Part shown: in pieces, positions 45,101-58,001 of the stretch
Layout: each line of letters begins with the position of its first letter
How positions within the stretch are numbered: position 1 is the stretch's first letter
NCBI GenBank assembly: GCA_948144175.1
Contig: CANXME010002456.1
Coordinates: 124,001-188,000 of the forward strand
DNA: 64,000 nucleotides
Source of the DNA: Closterium sp. NIES-65
Taxonomy: Eukaryota; Streptophyta; Zygnematophyceae; Desmidiales; Closteriaceae
Reading direction: 5' to 3'
Translations under genes and position numbers: made by a program
The notes under the pieces: generated by a model
Told to the model about the DNA's origin: nothing
Database searches by the model: none
The model's input: only the letters and a program-made list of their open reading frames with translations

Positions 45101-48100
45101 GATCTTCCAATTTTGCACTCGCTAGGCCCTTGTTCTTGCAATTTTGCACATGCTAGGCCCTTGTTCTTGCAATGTTGCACACACTTGGCCCTTGTTCTTG
45201 AAATTTTGCACTCGCTAGGCCCTTGTTCTTGAAATGTTGCTCATGCTAGGCCCTTGTTCTTGCAATTTTGAACACGCTAGGCCCTTGTTCTTGAAATTTT
45301 GCACACGGTAGGCCCTTCTTCTTGAAATTTTGCACACGCTAGGCCCTTGTTCTTCCAATTTTGCACACGCTAGGCCGTTGTTCTTGCATTTTGCACACCT
45401 TAGGCCCTTGTTCTTCCAATTTTGCACTCGCTAGGCCCTTGTTCTTGAAATGCTGAACACAAAAGGCCCTTGTTATTGCAATTTTGCACACGCTAGGCAC
45501 TTGTTCTTGCAATTTTGCACACGCTAGGCCCTTGATCTTCCAATTTTGCACTCGCTAGGCCCTTGTTCTTGCAATTTTGCACATGCTAGGCCCTGGTTCT
45601 TGCAATTTTGCACTCGCTAAGCCCTTGTTCTTGAATTTTTGCACTCGCTAGGCCCTTGTTCTTGAAAGTTTGCATATGCTAGGCCCTTGTTCTTGCAATT
45701 TTGCATACGCTAGGCCATTGTTCTTCCAATTTTGCACTCACTAGGCCCTTGTTCTTGAAATTTTGCACATGCTAGGCTCTTGTTCTTGCAATTTTGCACA
45801 CGCTAGGCCCTTGTTATTGCCATTTTGCACACGCTAGGCACTTGTTCTTCCAATTTTGCACTCGATAGGCCCTTGTTCTTGAAATTTTGCACACGCTAGG
45901 CCCTTGTTCTTGCAATTTTGCTCACGCTAGGCCCTTGTTCTTCCAAGTTTGCACTCGCTAGGCCCTTGTTCTTGCAATTTTGCACTCGCTAGGCCCTTGT
46001 TCTTGAAATTTTGCACACGATAGGCCCTTGTTCTTGCAGTTTTGCACACGTAAGGCCCTTGTTCTTCCAATTTTGCACACGCTAGGCCCTTGTTCTTGCA
46101 TTTTTGCACACGCTAAGCCCTTGTTCTTGCAAGTTCGCACACGCTAGGCACTTGTACTTCCAATTTTGCACTTACTAGGCCCTTGTTCTTGAAATTTTGC
46201 ACACGCTAGGCCATTGTTCTTGAAACTTTGCACACGCTAGGCCCTTGTTCTTGCTATTTTGCACACACTAGGCCCTTGTTCTTGAAATTTTGCACACGCT
46301 AGGCCCTTGTTCTTGCAATTTTGCACACGCTAGGCCCTTGTTCTTGCAATTTTGCACTCGCTAGGCCCTTGTTCTTGCAATTTTGCACACGCTAGGCCCT
46401 TGTTCTTGAAATTTTGCACACGGTAGGCCCTTCTTCTTGAAATTTTGCACACGCTAGGCCCTTGTTCTTCCAATTTTGCACACGCTAGGCCGTTGTTCTT
46501 GCATTTTGCACACCTTAGGCCCTTGTTCTTCCAATTTTGCACTCGCTAGGCCCTTGTTCTTGAAATGCTGCACACAAAAGGTATTGTTATTGCAATTTTG
46601 CACACGCTAGGCACTTGTTCCTCCAATTTTGCACTCGCTTGGCCCTTGTTCTTGCAATTTTGCACTCGCTAGGCCCTTGTTCTTGAAATTTTGCACACGC
46701 TAGGCCCTTGTTCTTGCAATTTTGCACACGCTAGGCCCTTGTACTTGCTATTTTGCACAAGCTAGGCCCTTGTTCTTGCAATTTTGCACACGCTAGGCCC
46801 TTGTTCTTCCTATTTGGCACACGCTAGGCCCTTTGTTCTTGCAATTTTGCACTCGCTAGGCCCTTGTTCTTGCAATTTTGCACCCGCTAGGCCCTTGTTC
46901 ATGAAATTTTGCACACGCTAGGCCCTTGTTCTTGCAATTTTGCACACTCTAGGCCCGTGTTCTTGAAATTTTGCACACGCTAGGCACTTGTTCTTGCAAT
47001 TTTGCACACGCTAGGCCCTTGATCTTCCAATTTTGCACTCGCTAGGCCCTTGTTCTTGCAATTTTGCACATGCTAGGCCCTTGTTCTTGCAATTTTGCAC
47101 TCGCTAAGCCCTTGTTCTTGAATTTTTGCACTCGCTAGGCCCTTGTTCTTGAAAGTTTGCATACGCTAGGCCCTTGTTCTTGCAATTTTGCATACGCTAG
47201 GCCCTTGTTCTTCCAATTTTGCACTCACTAGGCCCTTGTTCTTGAAATTTTGCACATGCTAGGCTCTTGTTCTTGCAATTTTGCACACGCTAGGCCCTTG
47301 TTATTGCCATTTTGCACACGCTAGGCACTTGTTCTTCCAATTTTGCACTCGATAGGCCCTTGTTCTTGAAATTTTGCACACGCTAGGCCCTTGTTCTTGC
47401 AATTTTGCTCACGCTAGGCCCTTGTTCTTCCAAGTTTGCACTCGCTAGTCCCTTGTTCTTGCAATTTTGCACTCGCTAGGCCCTTGTTCTTGAAATTTTG
47501 CACACGATAGGCCCTTGTTCTTGCAGTTTTGCACACGTAAGGCCCTTGTTCTTCCAATTTTGCACACGCTAGGCCCTTGTTCTTGCATTTTTGCACACGC
47601 TAAGCCCTTGTTCTTGCAAGTTCGCACACGCTAGGCACTTGTACTTCCAATTTTGCACTTACTAGGCCCTTGCTCTTGAAATTTTGCACACGCTAGGCCA
47701 TTGTTCTTGAAACTTTGCACACGATAGGCCCTTGTTCTTGCTATTTTGCACACACTAGGCCCTTGTTCTTGAAATTTTGCACACGCTAGGCCCTTGTTCT
47801 TGCAATTTTGCACACGCTAGGCCCTTGTTCTTGCAATTTTGCACTCGCTAGGCCCTCGTTCTTGCAATTTTGCACACGCTAGGCCCTTGTTCTTGAAATT
47901 TTGCACACGGTAGGCCCTTCTTCTTGAAATTTTGCACACGCTAGGCCCTTGTTCTTCCAATTTTGCACACGCTAGGCCGTTGTTCTTGCATTTTGCACAC
48001 CTTAGGCCCTTGTTCTTCCAATTTTGCACTCGCTAGGCCCTTGTTCTTGAAATGCTGCACACAAAAGGTATTGTTATTGCAATTTTGCACACGCTAGGCA

Positions 48101-48929
48101 CTTGTTCCTTCAATTTTGCACTCGCTAGGCCCTTGTTCTTGCAATTTTGCACTCGCTAGGCCCTTGTTCTTGAAATTTTGCACACGCTAGGCCCTTGTTC
48201 TTGCAATTTTGCACACGCTAGGCCCTTGTACTTGCTATTTTGCACAAGCTAGGCCCTTGTTCTTGCAATTTTGCACACGCTAGGCCCGTGTTCTTCCTAT
48301 TTGGCACACGCTAGGCCCTTTGTTCTTGCAATTTTGCACTCGCTAGGCCCTTGTTCTTGCAATTTTGCACCCGCTAGGCCCTTGTTCATGAAATTTTGCA
48401 CACGCTAGGCCCTTGTTCTTGCAATTTTGCACACTCTAGGCCCGTGTTCTTGAAATTTTGCACACGCTAGGCCCTTGTTCTTGCAATTTTGCACACGCTA
48501 GGCACTTGTTCTTGCAATTTTGCACACGCTAGGCCCTTGATCTTCCAATTTTGCACTCGCTAGGCCCTTGTTCTTGCAATTTTGCACATGCTAGGCCCTT
48601 GTTCTTGCAATTTTGCACTCGCTAGGCCCTTGTTCTTGAATTTTTGCACTCGCTAGGCCCTTGTTCTTGAAAGTTTGCATACGCTAGGCCCTTGTTCTTG
48701 CAATTTTGCATACGCTAGGCCCTTGTTCTTCCAATTTTGCACTCACTAGGCCCTTGTTCTTGAAATTTTGCACATGCTAGGCTCTTGTTTTTGCAATTTT
48801 GCACATGCTAGGCCCTTGTTCTTGCCATTTTGCACACGCTAGGCACTTGTTCTTGCAATTTTGCACTCGCTAGGCCCTTGTTCTTGAAATTTTGCACACG
48901 CTAGGCCGTTGTTCTTGCAATTTTGCTCA

Positions 48930-51900
48930 CGCTAGGCCCTTGTTCTTCCTAGTTTGCACTCGCTAGGCCCTTGTTCTTGCAATTTTGCACTCGCTAGGCC
49001 CTTGTTCTTGAAATTTTGCACACGATAGGCCCTTGTTCTTGCAGTTTTGCACACGTAAGGCCCTTGTTCTTCCAATTTTGCACACGCTAGGCCCTTGTTC
49101 TTGCATTTTTGCACACGCTAAGCCCTTGTTCTTGCAAGTTCGCACACGCTAGGCACTTCTACTTCCAATTTTGCACTTACTAGGCCCTTGTTCTTGAAAT
49201 TTTGCACACGCTAGGCCCTTGTTCTTGCAATTTTGCACACGCTAGGCCCTTGTTCTTGCAATTTTGCACTCGCTAGGCCCTTGTTCTTGCAATTTTGCAC
49301 ACGCTAGGCCCTTGTTCTTGAAATTTTGCACACGGTAGGCCCTTCTTCTTGAAATTTTGCACACGCTAGGCCCTTGTTCTTCCAATTTTGCACACGCTAG
49401 GCCGTTGTTCTTGCATTTTGCACACCTTAGGCCCTTGTTCTTCCAATTTTGCACTCGCTAGGCCCTTGTTCTTGAAATGCTGCACACAAAAGGTATTGTT
49501 ATTGCAATTTTGCACACGCTAGGCACTTGTTCCTCCAATTTTGCACTCGCTAGGCCCTTGTTCTTGCAATTTTGCACTCGCTAGGCCCTTGTTCTTGAAA
49601 TTTTGCACACGCTAGGCCCTTGTTCTTGCAATTTTGCACACGCTAGGCCCTTGTACTTGCTATTTTGCACAAGCTAGGCCCTTGTTCTTGCAATTTTGCA
49701 CACGCTAGGCCCTTGTTCTTCCAATTTGGCACACGCTAGGCCCTTTGTTCTTGCAATTTTGCACTCGCTAGGCCCTTGTTCTTGCAATTTTGCACCCGCT
49801 AGGCCCTTGTTCATGAAATTTTGCACACGCTAGGCCCTTGTTCTTGCAATTTTGCACACTCTAGGCCCGTGTTCTTGAAATTTTGCACACGCTAGGCCCT
49901 TGTTCTTGAAATTTTGCACACGCTAGGCCCTTGTTCTTCCTATTTTGCACACGCTAGGCCCTTGTTCTTGCTATTTTGCACACGCTAGGCCCTTGTCTTT
50001 GCAATTTTGCACATGCCTTGCCCTTGTTCTTGAAATTTTGCACACGCTAGGCTCTTGTTCTTGCAATTTTGCATACGCTAGGCCCTTGTTCTTGCAATTT
50101 TGCACTCGCTAGGCCCTTGTTCTTGAACGTTTGCACACGCTAGGCCCTTGTTCTTGAAATTTTGCACACGCTAGGCCCTTGTTCTTGCAATTTTGCACTC
50201 GCTAGGCCCTTGTTCTTGCAATTTTGCACTCGCTAGGCCCTTGTTCTTGAACGTTTGCACACGCTAGGCCCTTGTTCTTGAAATTTTGCACACGCTAGGC
50301 CCTTGTTCTTGCAATTTTGCACTCGCTAGGCCCTTGTTCTTTGAGTTTTGCACTCGCTAGGCCCTTGTTCATGCAATTTTGCATACGCTATGCCCTTGTT
50401 CTTGCAATTTTGCACTCGCTAGGCCCATGTTCTTGCTATTTTGCACACGCTAGGCACTTGTTCTTCCAATTTTGCGCTCGCTAGGCCCTTGTTATTGCAA
50501 TTTTGCACACGCTAGGCCCTTGTTCTTGCAATTTTGCACACGCTAGCCCCTTGTTCTTCCAATTTTGCACTCGCTAGTCCCTTGTTCTTGCTATTTTGCA
50601 CACGCTAGGCCCTTGTTCTTGCAATTTTGCACACGCTAGGCCCTTGTTGTTGAAATTTTGCACTCGCTAGGCCCTTGTTCTTGGGATTTTGCATACGCTA
50701 GGCCCTTGTTCTTGCTATTTTGCACACGCTAGGCCCTTGTTCTTGCAATTTTGCACATGCCTTGCCCTTGTTCTTGAAATTTTGCACACGCTAGGCCCTT
50801 GTTCTTGCTATTTTGCACACGCTAGGCCCTTTGTTCTTGCAATTTTGCACTCGCTAGGCCCTTGTTGTTGCAATTTTGCACACTCTAGGCCCTTGCTCTT
50901 GAAATTTTGCACTCGCTAGGCCCTTGTTCTTGAAATTTTGCACACGCTAGGCCCTTGCTCTTCCAATTTTGCACTCGCTAGGCCCTTGTTCTTTCAATTT
51001 TGCACTCGCTAGGCCCTTGTTCATGCAATTTTGCACATGCTAGGCCCTTGTTCTTGCAATTTTGCACTCGCTAGGCCCATGTTCTTACTATTTTGGACAT
51101 GCTAGGCACTTGTTCTTCCAATTTTGCGCTCGCTAGGCCCTTGTTCTTGAAAGTTTGCACACGCTAGGCCCTTGTTCTTGCAATTTTGCACACGCTAGCC
51201 CCTTGTTCTTCCAATTTTGCACTCGCTAGGCCCTTGTTCTTACATTTTTGAACACGCTAGGCTCTTGTTCTTGCAATTTTGCACACGCTAGGCCCTTGTT
51301 CTTGCAATTTTGCACACGCTAGGCCCTTGTTCTTGCAATTTTGCACACGCTAGGCCCTTGTTCTTGAAATTTTGCACACGCTAGGCCATTGTTCTTGAAA
51401 TTTTGCACACGCTAGGCCCTTGTTCTTGAAATTTTGCATACGCTAGGCCCTTGTTCCTCCAATTTTGCACACGCTAGGCCCTTGTTCTTGCATTTTGCAC
51501 ACCTTAGGCCCTTGTTCTTCCAATTTTGCACTCGCTAGGCCCTTGTTCTTGAAATGCTGCACACAAAAGGCCCTTGTTATTGCAATTTTGCACACGCTAG
51601 GCACTTGTTCTTGCAATTTTACACACGCTAGGCCCTTGATCTTCCAATTTTGCACTCGCTAGGCCCTTGTTCTTGCAATTTTGCACATGCTAGGCCCTTG
51701 TTCTTGCAATTTTGCACTCGCTAAGCCCTTGTTCTTGAATTTTTGCACTCGCTAGGCCCTTGTTCTTGAAAGTTTGCATACGCTAGGCCCTTGTTCTTGC
51801 AATTTTGCATACGCTAGGCCCTTGTTCTTCCAATTTTGCACTCACTAGGCCCTTGTTCTTGAAATTTTGCACATGCTAGGCTCTTGTTCTTGCAATTTTG

Positions 51901-54900
51901 CACACGCTAGGCCCTTGTTATTGCCATTTTTCACACGCTAGGCACTTGTTCTTCCAATTTTGCACTCGATAGGCCCTTGTTCTTGAAATTTTGCACACGC
52001 TAGGCCCTTGTTCTTGCAATTTTGCTCACGCTAGGCCCTTGTTCTTCCAAGTTTGCACTCGCTAGGCCCTTGTTCTTGCAATTTTGCACTCGCTAGGCCC
52101 TTGTTCTTGAAAGTTTGAACACGATAGGCCCTTGTTCTTGCAGTTTTGCACACGTAAGGCCCTTGTTCTTCCAATTTTGCACACGCTAGGCCCTTGTTCT
52201 TGCATTTTTGCACACGCTAAGCCCTTGTTCTTGCAAGTTCGCACACGCTAGGCACTTGTACTTCCAATTTTGCACTTACTAGGCCCTTGTTCTTGAAATT
52301 TTGCACACGCTAGGCCATTGTTCTTGAAACTTTGCACACGCTAGGCCCTTGTTCTTGCTATTTTGCACACACTAGGCCCTTGTTCTTGAAATTTTGCACA
52401 CGCTAGGCCCTTGTTCTTGCAATTTTGCACACGCTAGGCCCTTGTTCTTGCAATTTTGCACTCGCTAGGCCCTTGTTCTTGCAATTTTGCACACGCTAGG
52501 CCCTTGTTCTTGAAATTTTGCACACGGTAGGCCCTTCTTCTTGAAATTTTGCACACGCTAGGCCCTTGTTCTTCCAATTTTGCACACGCTAGGCCGTTGT
52601 TCTTGCATTTTGCACACCTTAGGCCCTTGTTCTTCCAATTTTGCACTCGCTAGGCCCTTGTTCTTGAAATGCTGCACACAAAAGGTATTGTTATTGCAAG
52701 TTCGCACACGCTAGGCACTTGTTCCTCCAATTTTGCACTCGCTAGGCCCTTGTTCTTGCAATTTTGCACTCGCTAGGCCCTTGTTCTTGAAATTTTGCAC
52801 ACGCTAGGCCCTTGTTCTTGCAATTTTGCACACGCTAGGCCCTTGTACTTGCTATTTTGCACAAGCTAGGCCCTTGTTCTTGCAATTTTGCACACGCTAG
52901 GCCCTTGTTCTTCCAATTTGGCACACGCTAGGCCCTTTGTTCTTGCAATTTTGCACTCGCTAGGCCCTTGTTCTTGCAATTTTGCACCCGCTAGGCGTTT
53001 GTTCATGAAATTTTGCACACGCTAGGCCCTTGTTCTTGCAATTTTGCACACTCTAGGCCCGTGTTCTTGAAATTTTGCACACGCTAGGCCCTTGTTCTTG
53101 AAATTTTGCACACGCTAGGCCCTTGTTCTTCCTATTTTGCACACGCTAGGCCCTTGTTCTTGCTATTTTGCACACGCTAGGCCCTTGTTTTTGCAATTTT
53201 GCACATGCCTTGCCCTTGTTCTTGAAATTTTGCACACGCTAGGCCCTTGTTCTTGCAATTTTGCATACGCTAGGCCCTTGTTCTTGCAATTTTGCACTCG
53301 CTAGGCCCTTGTTCTTGCAATTTTGCACTCGCTAGGCCCTTGTTCTTGAACGTTTGCACACGCTAGGCCCTTGTTCTTGAAAGTTTGCACACGCTAGGCC
53401 CTTGTTGTTGCAATTTTGCACTCGCTAGGCCCTTGTTCTTTGAGTTTTGCACTCGCTAGGCCCTTGTTCATGCAATTTTGCACACGCTAGGCCCTTGTTC
53501 TTGCAATTTTGCACTCGCTAGGCCCATGTTCTTGCTTTTTTGCACACGCTAGGCACTTGTTCTTCCAATTTTGCGCTCGCTAGGCCCTTGTTATTGCAAT
53601 TTTGCACACGCTAGGCCCTTGTTCTTGCAATTTTGCACACGCTAGCCCCTTGTTCTTCCAATTTTGCACTCGCTAGTCCCTTGTTCTTGCTATTTTGCAC
53701 ACGCTAGGCCCTTGTTCTTGCAATTTTGCACAGGCTAGGCCCTTGTTGTTGAAATTTTGCACTCGCTAGGCCCTTGTTCTTGGGATTTTGCATACGCTAG
53801 GCCCTTGTTCTTGCTATTTTGCACACGCTAGGCCCTTGTTCTTGCAATTTTGCACATGCCTTGCCCTTGTTCTTGAAATTTTGCACACGCTAGGCCCTTG
53901 TTCTTGCTATTTTGCACACGCTAGGCCCTTTGTTCTTGCAATTTTGCACTCGCTAGGCCCTTGTTGTTGCAATTTTGCACACTCTAGGCCCTTGCTCTTG
54001 AAATTTTGCACTCGCTAGGCCCTTGTTCTTGAAATTTTGCACACGCTAGGCCCAGGCTCTTCAAATTTTGCACTCGCTAGGCCCTTGTTCTTTCAATTTT
54101 GCACTCGCTAGGCCCTTGTTCATGCAATTTTGCACATGCTAGGCCCTTGTTCTTGCAATTTTGCACTCGCTAGGCCCATGTTCTTACTATTTTGCACATG
54201 CTAGGCACTTGTTCTTCCAATTTTGCGCTCGCTAGGCCCTTGTTCTTGAAATTTTGCACACGCTAGGCCCTTGTTCTTGCAATTTTGCACACGCTAGCCC
54301 CTTGTTCTTCCAATTTTGCACTCGCTAGGCCCTTGTTCTTACATTTTTGAACACGCTAGGCCCTTGTTCTTGCAATTTTGCACACGCTAGGCCCTTGTTC
54401 TTGCAATTTTGCACACGCTAGGCCCTTGTTCTTGCAATTTTGCACACGCTAGGCCCTTGTTCTTGAAATTTTGCACACGCTAGGCCATTGTTCTTGAAAT
54501 TTTGCACACGCTAGGCCCTTGTTCTTGAAATTTTGCATACGCTAGGCCCTTGTTCCTCCAATTTTGCACACGCTAGGCCCTTGTTCTTGCTATTTTGCAC
54601 AAGCTAGGCCCTTGTTCTTGCAATTTTGCACATGCCTTGCCCTTGTTCTTGAAATTTTGCACACGCTAGGCCCTTGTTCTTGCAATTTTGCACACGCTAG
54701 GCCCTTGTTCTTGCAATTTTGCACTCGCTAGGCCCTTGTTCTTGCAATTTTGCACTCGCTAGGCCCTTGTTCTTGAACGTTTGCACACGCTAGGCCCTTG
54801 TTCTTGCAATTTTGCACTCGCTAGGCCCTTGTTCTTGCAATTTTGCACTCGCTAGGCCCTTGTTCTTGAACGTTTGCACACGCTAGGCCCTTGTTCTTGC

Positions 54901-55130
54901 AATTTTGCACTCGCTAGGCGCTTGTTCTTTCAGTTTTGCACTCGCTAGGCCCTTGTTCATGCAATTTTGCACACGCTAGGCCCTTGTTCTTGCAATTTTG
55001 CACTCGCTAGGCCCATGTTCTTGCTATTTTGCACACGCTAGGCACTTGTTCTTCCAATTTTGCGCTCGCTAGGCCCTTGTTCTTGAAAGTTTGCACACGC
55101 TAGGCCCTTGTTCTTGCAATTTTGCACACG
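48930..55130. repeat. Two higher-order repeats of about 3.1 kb in the 31-bp array
   Basis: Corresponding markers lie 3099 bp apart: the CTCACGCTAGGCCC region near 48930 and 52029, and the TTGGGATTTTGCATACG unit near 50682 and 53781. Between these markers the offset is temporarily 3192 bp (49242 against 52434), so the first copy lacks 93 bp, exactly three units, and regains register further on through an opposite difference near 50.1-50.3 kb. The unit GGCCCTTTGTTC (one extra T) occurs in both copies. Confidence 0.65.
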
Positions 55131-58001
55131 CTAGCCCCTTGTTCTTCCAATTTTGCACTCGCTAGGCCCTTGTTCTTGCATTTTTGCACACGCTAGGCCC
55201 TTGTTCTTGTAATTTTGCACACGCTAGGCCCTTGTTGTTGAAATTTTGCACTCGCTAGGCCCCTGTTCTTGAAATTTTGCATACGCTAGGCCCTTGTTCT
55301 TGCTATTTTGCACACGCTAGGCCCTTGTTCTTGCAATTTTGCTCATGCCTTGCCCTTGTTCTTGAAATTTTGCACACGCTAGGCCCTTGTTCTTGCAATT
55401 TTGCACACGCTAGGCCCTTGTTCTTGCGTTTTGCACTCTCTAGGCCCTTGTTCTTGCAATTTTGCACTCGCTAGGCCCTTGTTCTTGAACGTTTGCACAC
55501 GCTAGGCCCTTTTTCTTGAAATTTTGCACACGCTAGGCCCTTGTAATTCCAATTTCGCACTCGCTAGGCCCTTGTTCATTCAATTTTGCACTCGCTAGGC
55601 CCTTGTTCATGCAATTTTGCACACGCTAGGCTCTTGTTCTTGCAATTTTGCACTCGCTAGGCTCATGTGCTTGCTATTTTGCACATGCTAGGCACTTTTT
55701 CTTCCAATTTTGCGCTCGCTAGGCCCTTGTTCTTGAACTTTTGCACACGCTAGGCCCTTGTTCTTGCAATTTTGCACTCGCTAGGCCCTTGTTCTTTCAG
55801 TTTTGCACTCGCTAGGCCCTTGTTCATGCAATTTTGCACACGCTAGGCCCTTGTTCTTGCAATTTTGCACACGCTAGCCCCTTGTTCTTCCAATTTTGCA
55901 CTCGCTAGGCCCTTGTTTTTGCATTTTTGCACACGCTAGGCCCTTGTTCTTGCAGTTTTGCACACGCTAGGCCCTTGTTGTTGAAAGTTTGCACTCGCTA
56001 GGCCCTTGTTCTTGAAATTTTGCACACACTAGGCCCTTGTTCTTGCTATTTTGCACAAGCTAGGCCCTTGTTCTTGAAAGTTTGCACACGCTAGGCCCTT
56101 GTTCTTGCAATTTTGCACACGCTAGGCACTTGTTCTTCCAATTTTGCACTTGCTAGGCCCTTGTTCTTGAAATTTTGCACGCGCTAGGCCATTGTTCTTA
56201 AATTGTTGCACACGCTAGGCCCTTGTTTTTTAAATTTTGCACACGCAAGGCCTTTGTTCTTCCAATTTTGCACATGTTAGGCCCTTGTTTCTTGCTATTT
56301 TGCACACGCTAGGCCCTTGTTCTTGCTATTTTGCACACGCTAGGCCCTTGTTCTTGCAATTTTGCACACTCTAGGCCCGTGTTCTTGCAATTTTGCACAC
56401 GCTATGCCCTTGTTCTTCCAATTGTGCACTCGCTAGGCCCTTGTTCTTGAAATTTTGCACACGCTAGGCCCTTGTTCTTGCAATTTTGCACAAGCTAGGC
56501 CCTTGTTCTTGCAATTTTGCACTCGCTAGGCCAATGTTCTTGCAATTTTGCACACGATAGGCCCTTGTTCTTGAACTTTTGCACACGCTAGGCCCTTGTT
56601 CTTCCAATTTTGCACTCGCTAGGCCCTTGTTCTAGGCCCTTGTTCTTCCAATTTCGCACTCGCTAGGCCCTTGATCTTGCAATTTTGCACACGCTAGGCC
56701 CTTGTTCTTGCAATTTTGCACACGCTAGACCCTTGTTCTTGAAATTTTGCACATGCTAGGCCCTTGTTCTTGAAATTTTGCACACGCTTGGCCCTTGTTC
56801 TTGCAATTTTGTACACGCTAGGCCATTGTTCTTGCAATTTTGCACTCGCTAGGCCCTTGTTCTTGCAATTTTGCACTCGCTAGGCCCTTGTTCTTGCAAA
56901 TTTGCACACGCTAGGCACTTGTTCTTACAATTTTGCACTCGCTAGGCCCTTGTTCTTGCGATTTTGCACACGCTAGGCCCTTGTTATTGCAATTTTGCAC
57001 ACGCTAGGCCCTTGTTCTATAAATTTTGCACTCGCTAGGACCTTGTTCTTTAAGTTTTGCACACGCTAGGCCCTTGTTCTTGCAATTTTGCACTCGATAG
57101 GCCCTTGTTCTTGCAATTTTGCACTCTTTAGGCCCTTGTTCTTGCAATTTTGCACACGCTAGGCTTTTGTTCTTCCAATTTTGCACTCGCTAGGCCCTTG
57201 TTCTTGCAATTTTGCACACGCTAAGCCCGTTTTCTTGCAGTTTTGAACATGCTAGGCCCTTGTTCTTGAAAATTTGCACTCGCTGGGCCCTTGTTCTTGA
57301 AATTTTGCACACGCTTGGCCCTTGTTCTTGCTATTTTGTACACGCTAGGCCATTGTTCTTGCAATTTTGCACTCGCTAGGCCCTTGTTCTTGCAATTTTG
57401 CACTCGCTAGGCCCTTGTTCTTCCAATTTTGCACTCGCTAGGCCCTTGTTCTTGCAATTTTGCACACGCTAGGCCCTTGTTCTTGCAATCTTGCACACGC
57501 TAGGCCCTTGTTCTACCAATTTTGCACTCGCAAGGCCCTTGTTCTTGCAATTTTGCACCAGCCTGGCCCTTGTTCTTGAAGTTTTGCACACGCTAGGCCC
57601 TTGTTCTTGCAATTTTGCACACGCTAGGCCCTTTGTTCTTGCAATTTTGCACTCGCTATGCCCCTGTTCTTGCAATTTTGCACTCGCTATGCCCTTGTTC
57701 TTGAAATTATGCACACGCTAGGCCCTTGTTCTTGCAATTTTGCACACGCTAGGCCCTTGTTCTTGCAATTTTGCACACGCTAGGCCCTTGTTCTTGCAAT
57801 GTTGCACTCGCTAGGCCCTTGTTCTTGCAATTTTGCACATGCCTGGCCCTTGTTCTTGAAGTTTTGCACACGCTAGGCCCTTGTTCTTGCAATTTTGCAC
57901 ACGCTAGGCCCTTTGTTCTTGCAATTTTGCACTCGCTAGGCCCTTGTTCTTGCAATTTTGCACTCGCTAGGCCCTTGTTCTTGAAATGTTGCACACGAAA
58001 T

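Larger units (their letters stand above)
12430..58001. repeat. 31-bp satellite array, about 1470 units
   Basis: A continuous head-to-tail array; a typical unit is 14050-14080. The unit comprises CTAGGCCCTTGTTCTTG, then CAATTTTGCACACG. Consensus GC is 15 of 31, and the plus strand is T-rich (11 T against 5 A). The main variable sites are the four bases after TTCTTG/TTCTTC (GCAAT, GAAAT, GCTAT or CCAAT types) and the end (CACACG, CACTCG or CACATG). Length variants include 23-bp units lacking the ACGCTAGG part, 32-bp units with an extra T, and one truncated unit near 56635. Because 31 leaves remainder 1 on division by 3, each frame repeats every 93 bp; this yields many 60-107-residue ORFs on both strands with the same 31-residue period, which I treat as artefacts. 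The array begins directly after the copia flank and ends directly at the 182-bp satellite. Confidence 0.97.

Noticed and set aside
12302..57714. Many 60-107-codon ORFs in the 31-bp array on both strands (CKISRTRA and HTLGPCSCNFA types)
   Set aside because: They repeat every 93 bp (3 x 31), exist in parallel frames and have no flanking gene signals. They are products of the repeat period.
12430..58001. CRISPR array
   Set aside because: Repeat units are contiguous with no unique spacers, the array is 45 kb, and the context is a eukaryotic retrotransposon and satellites.
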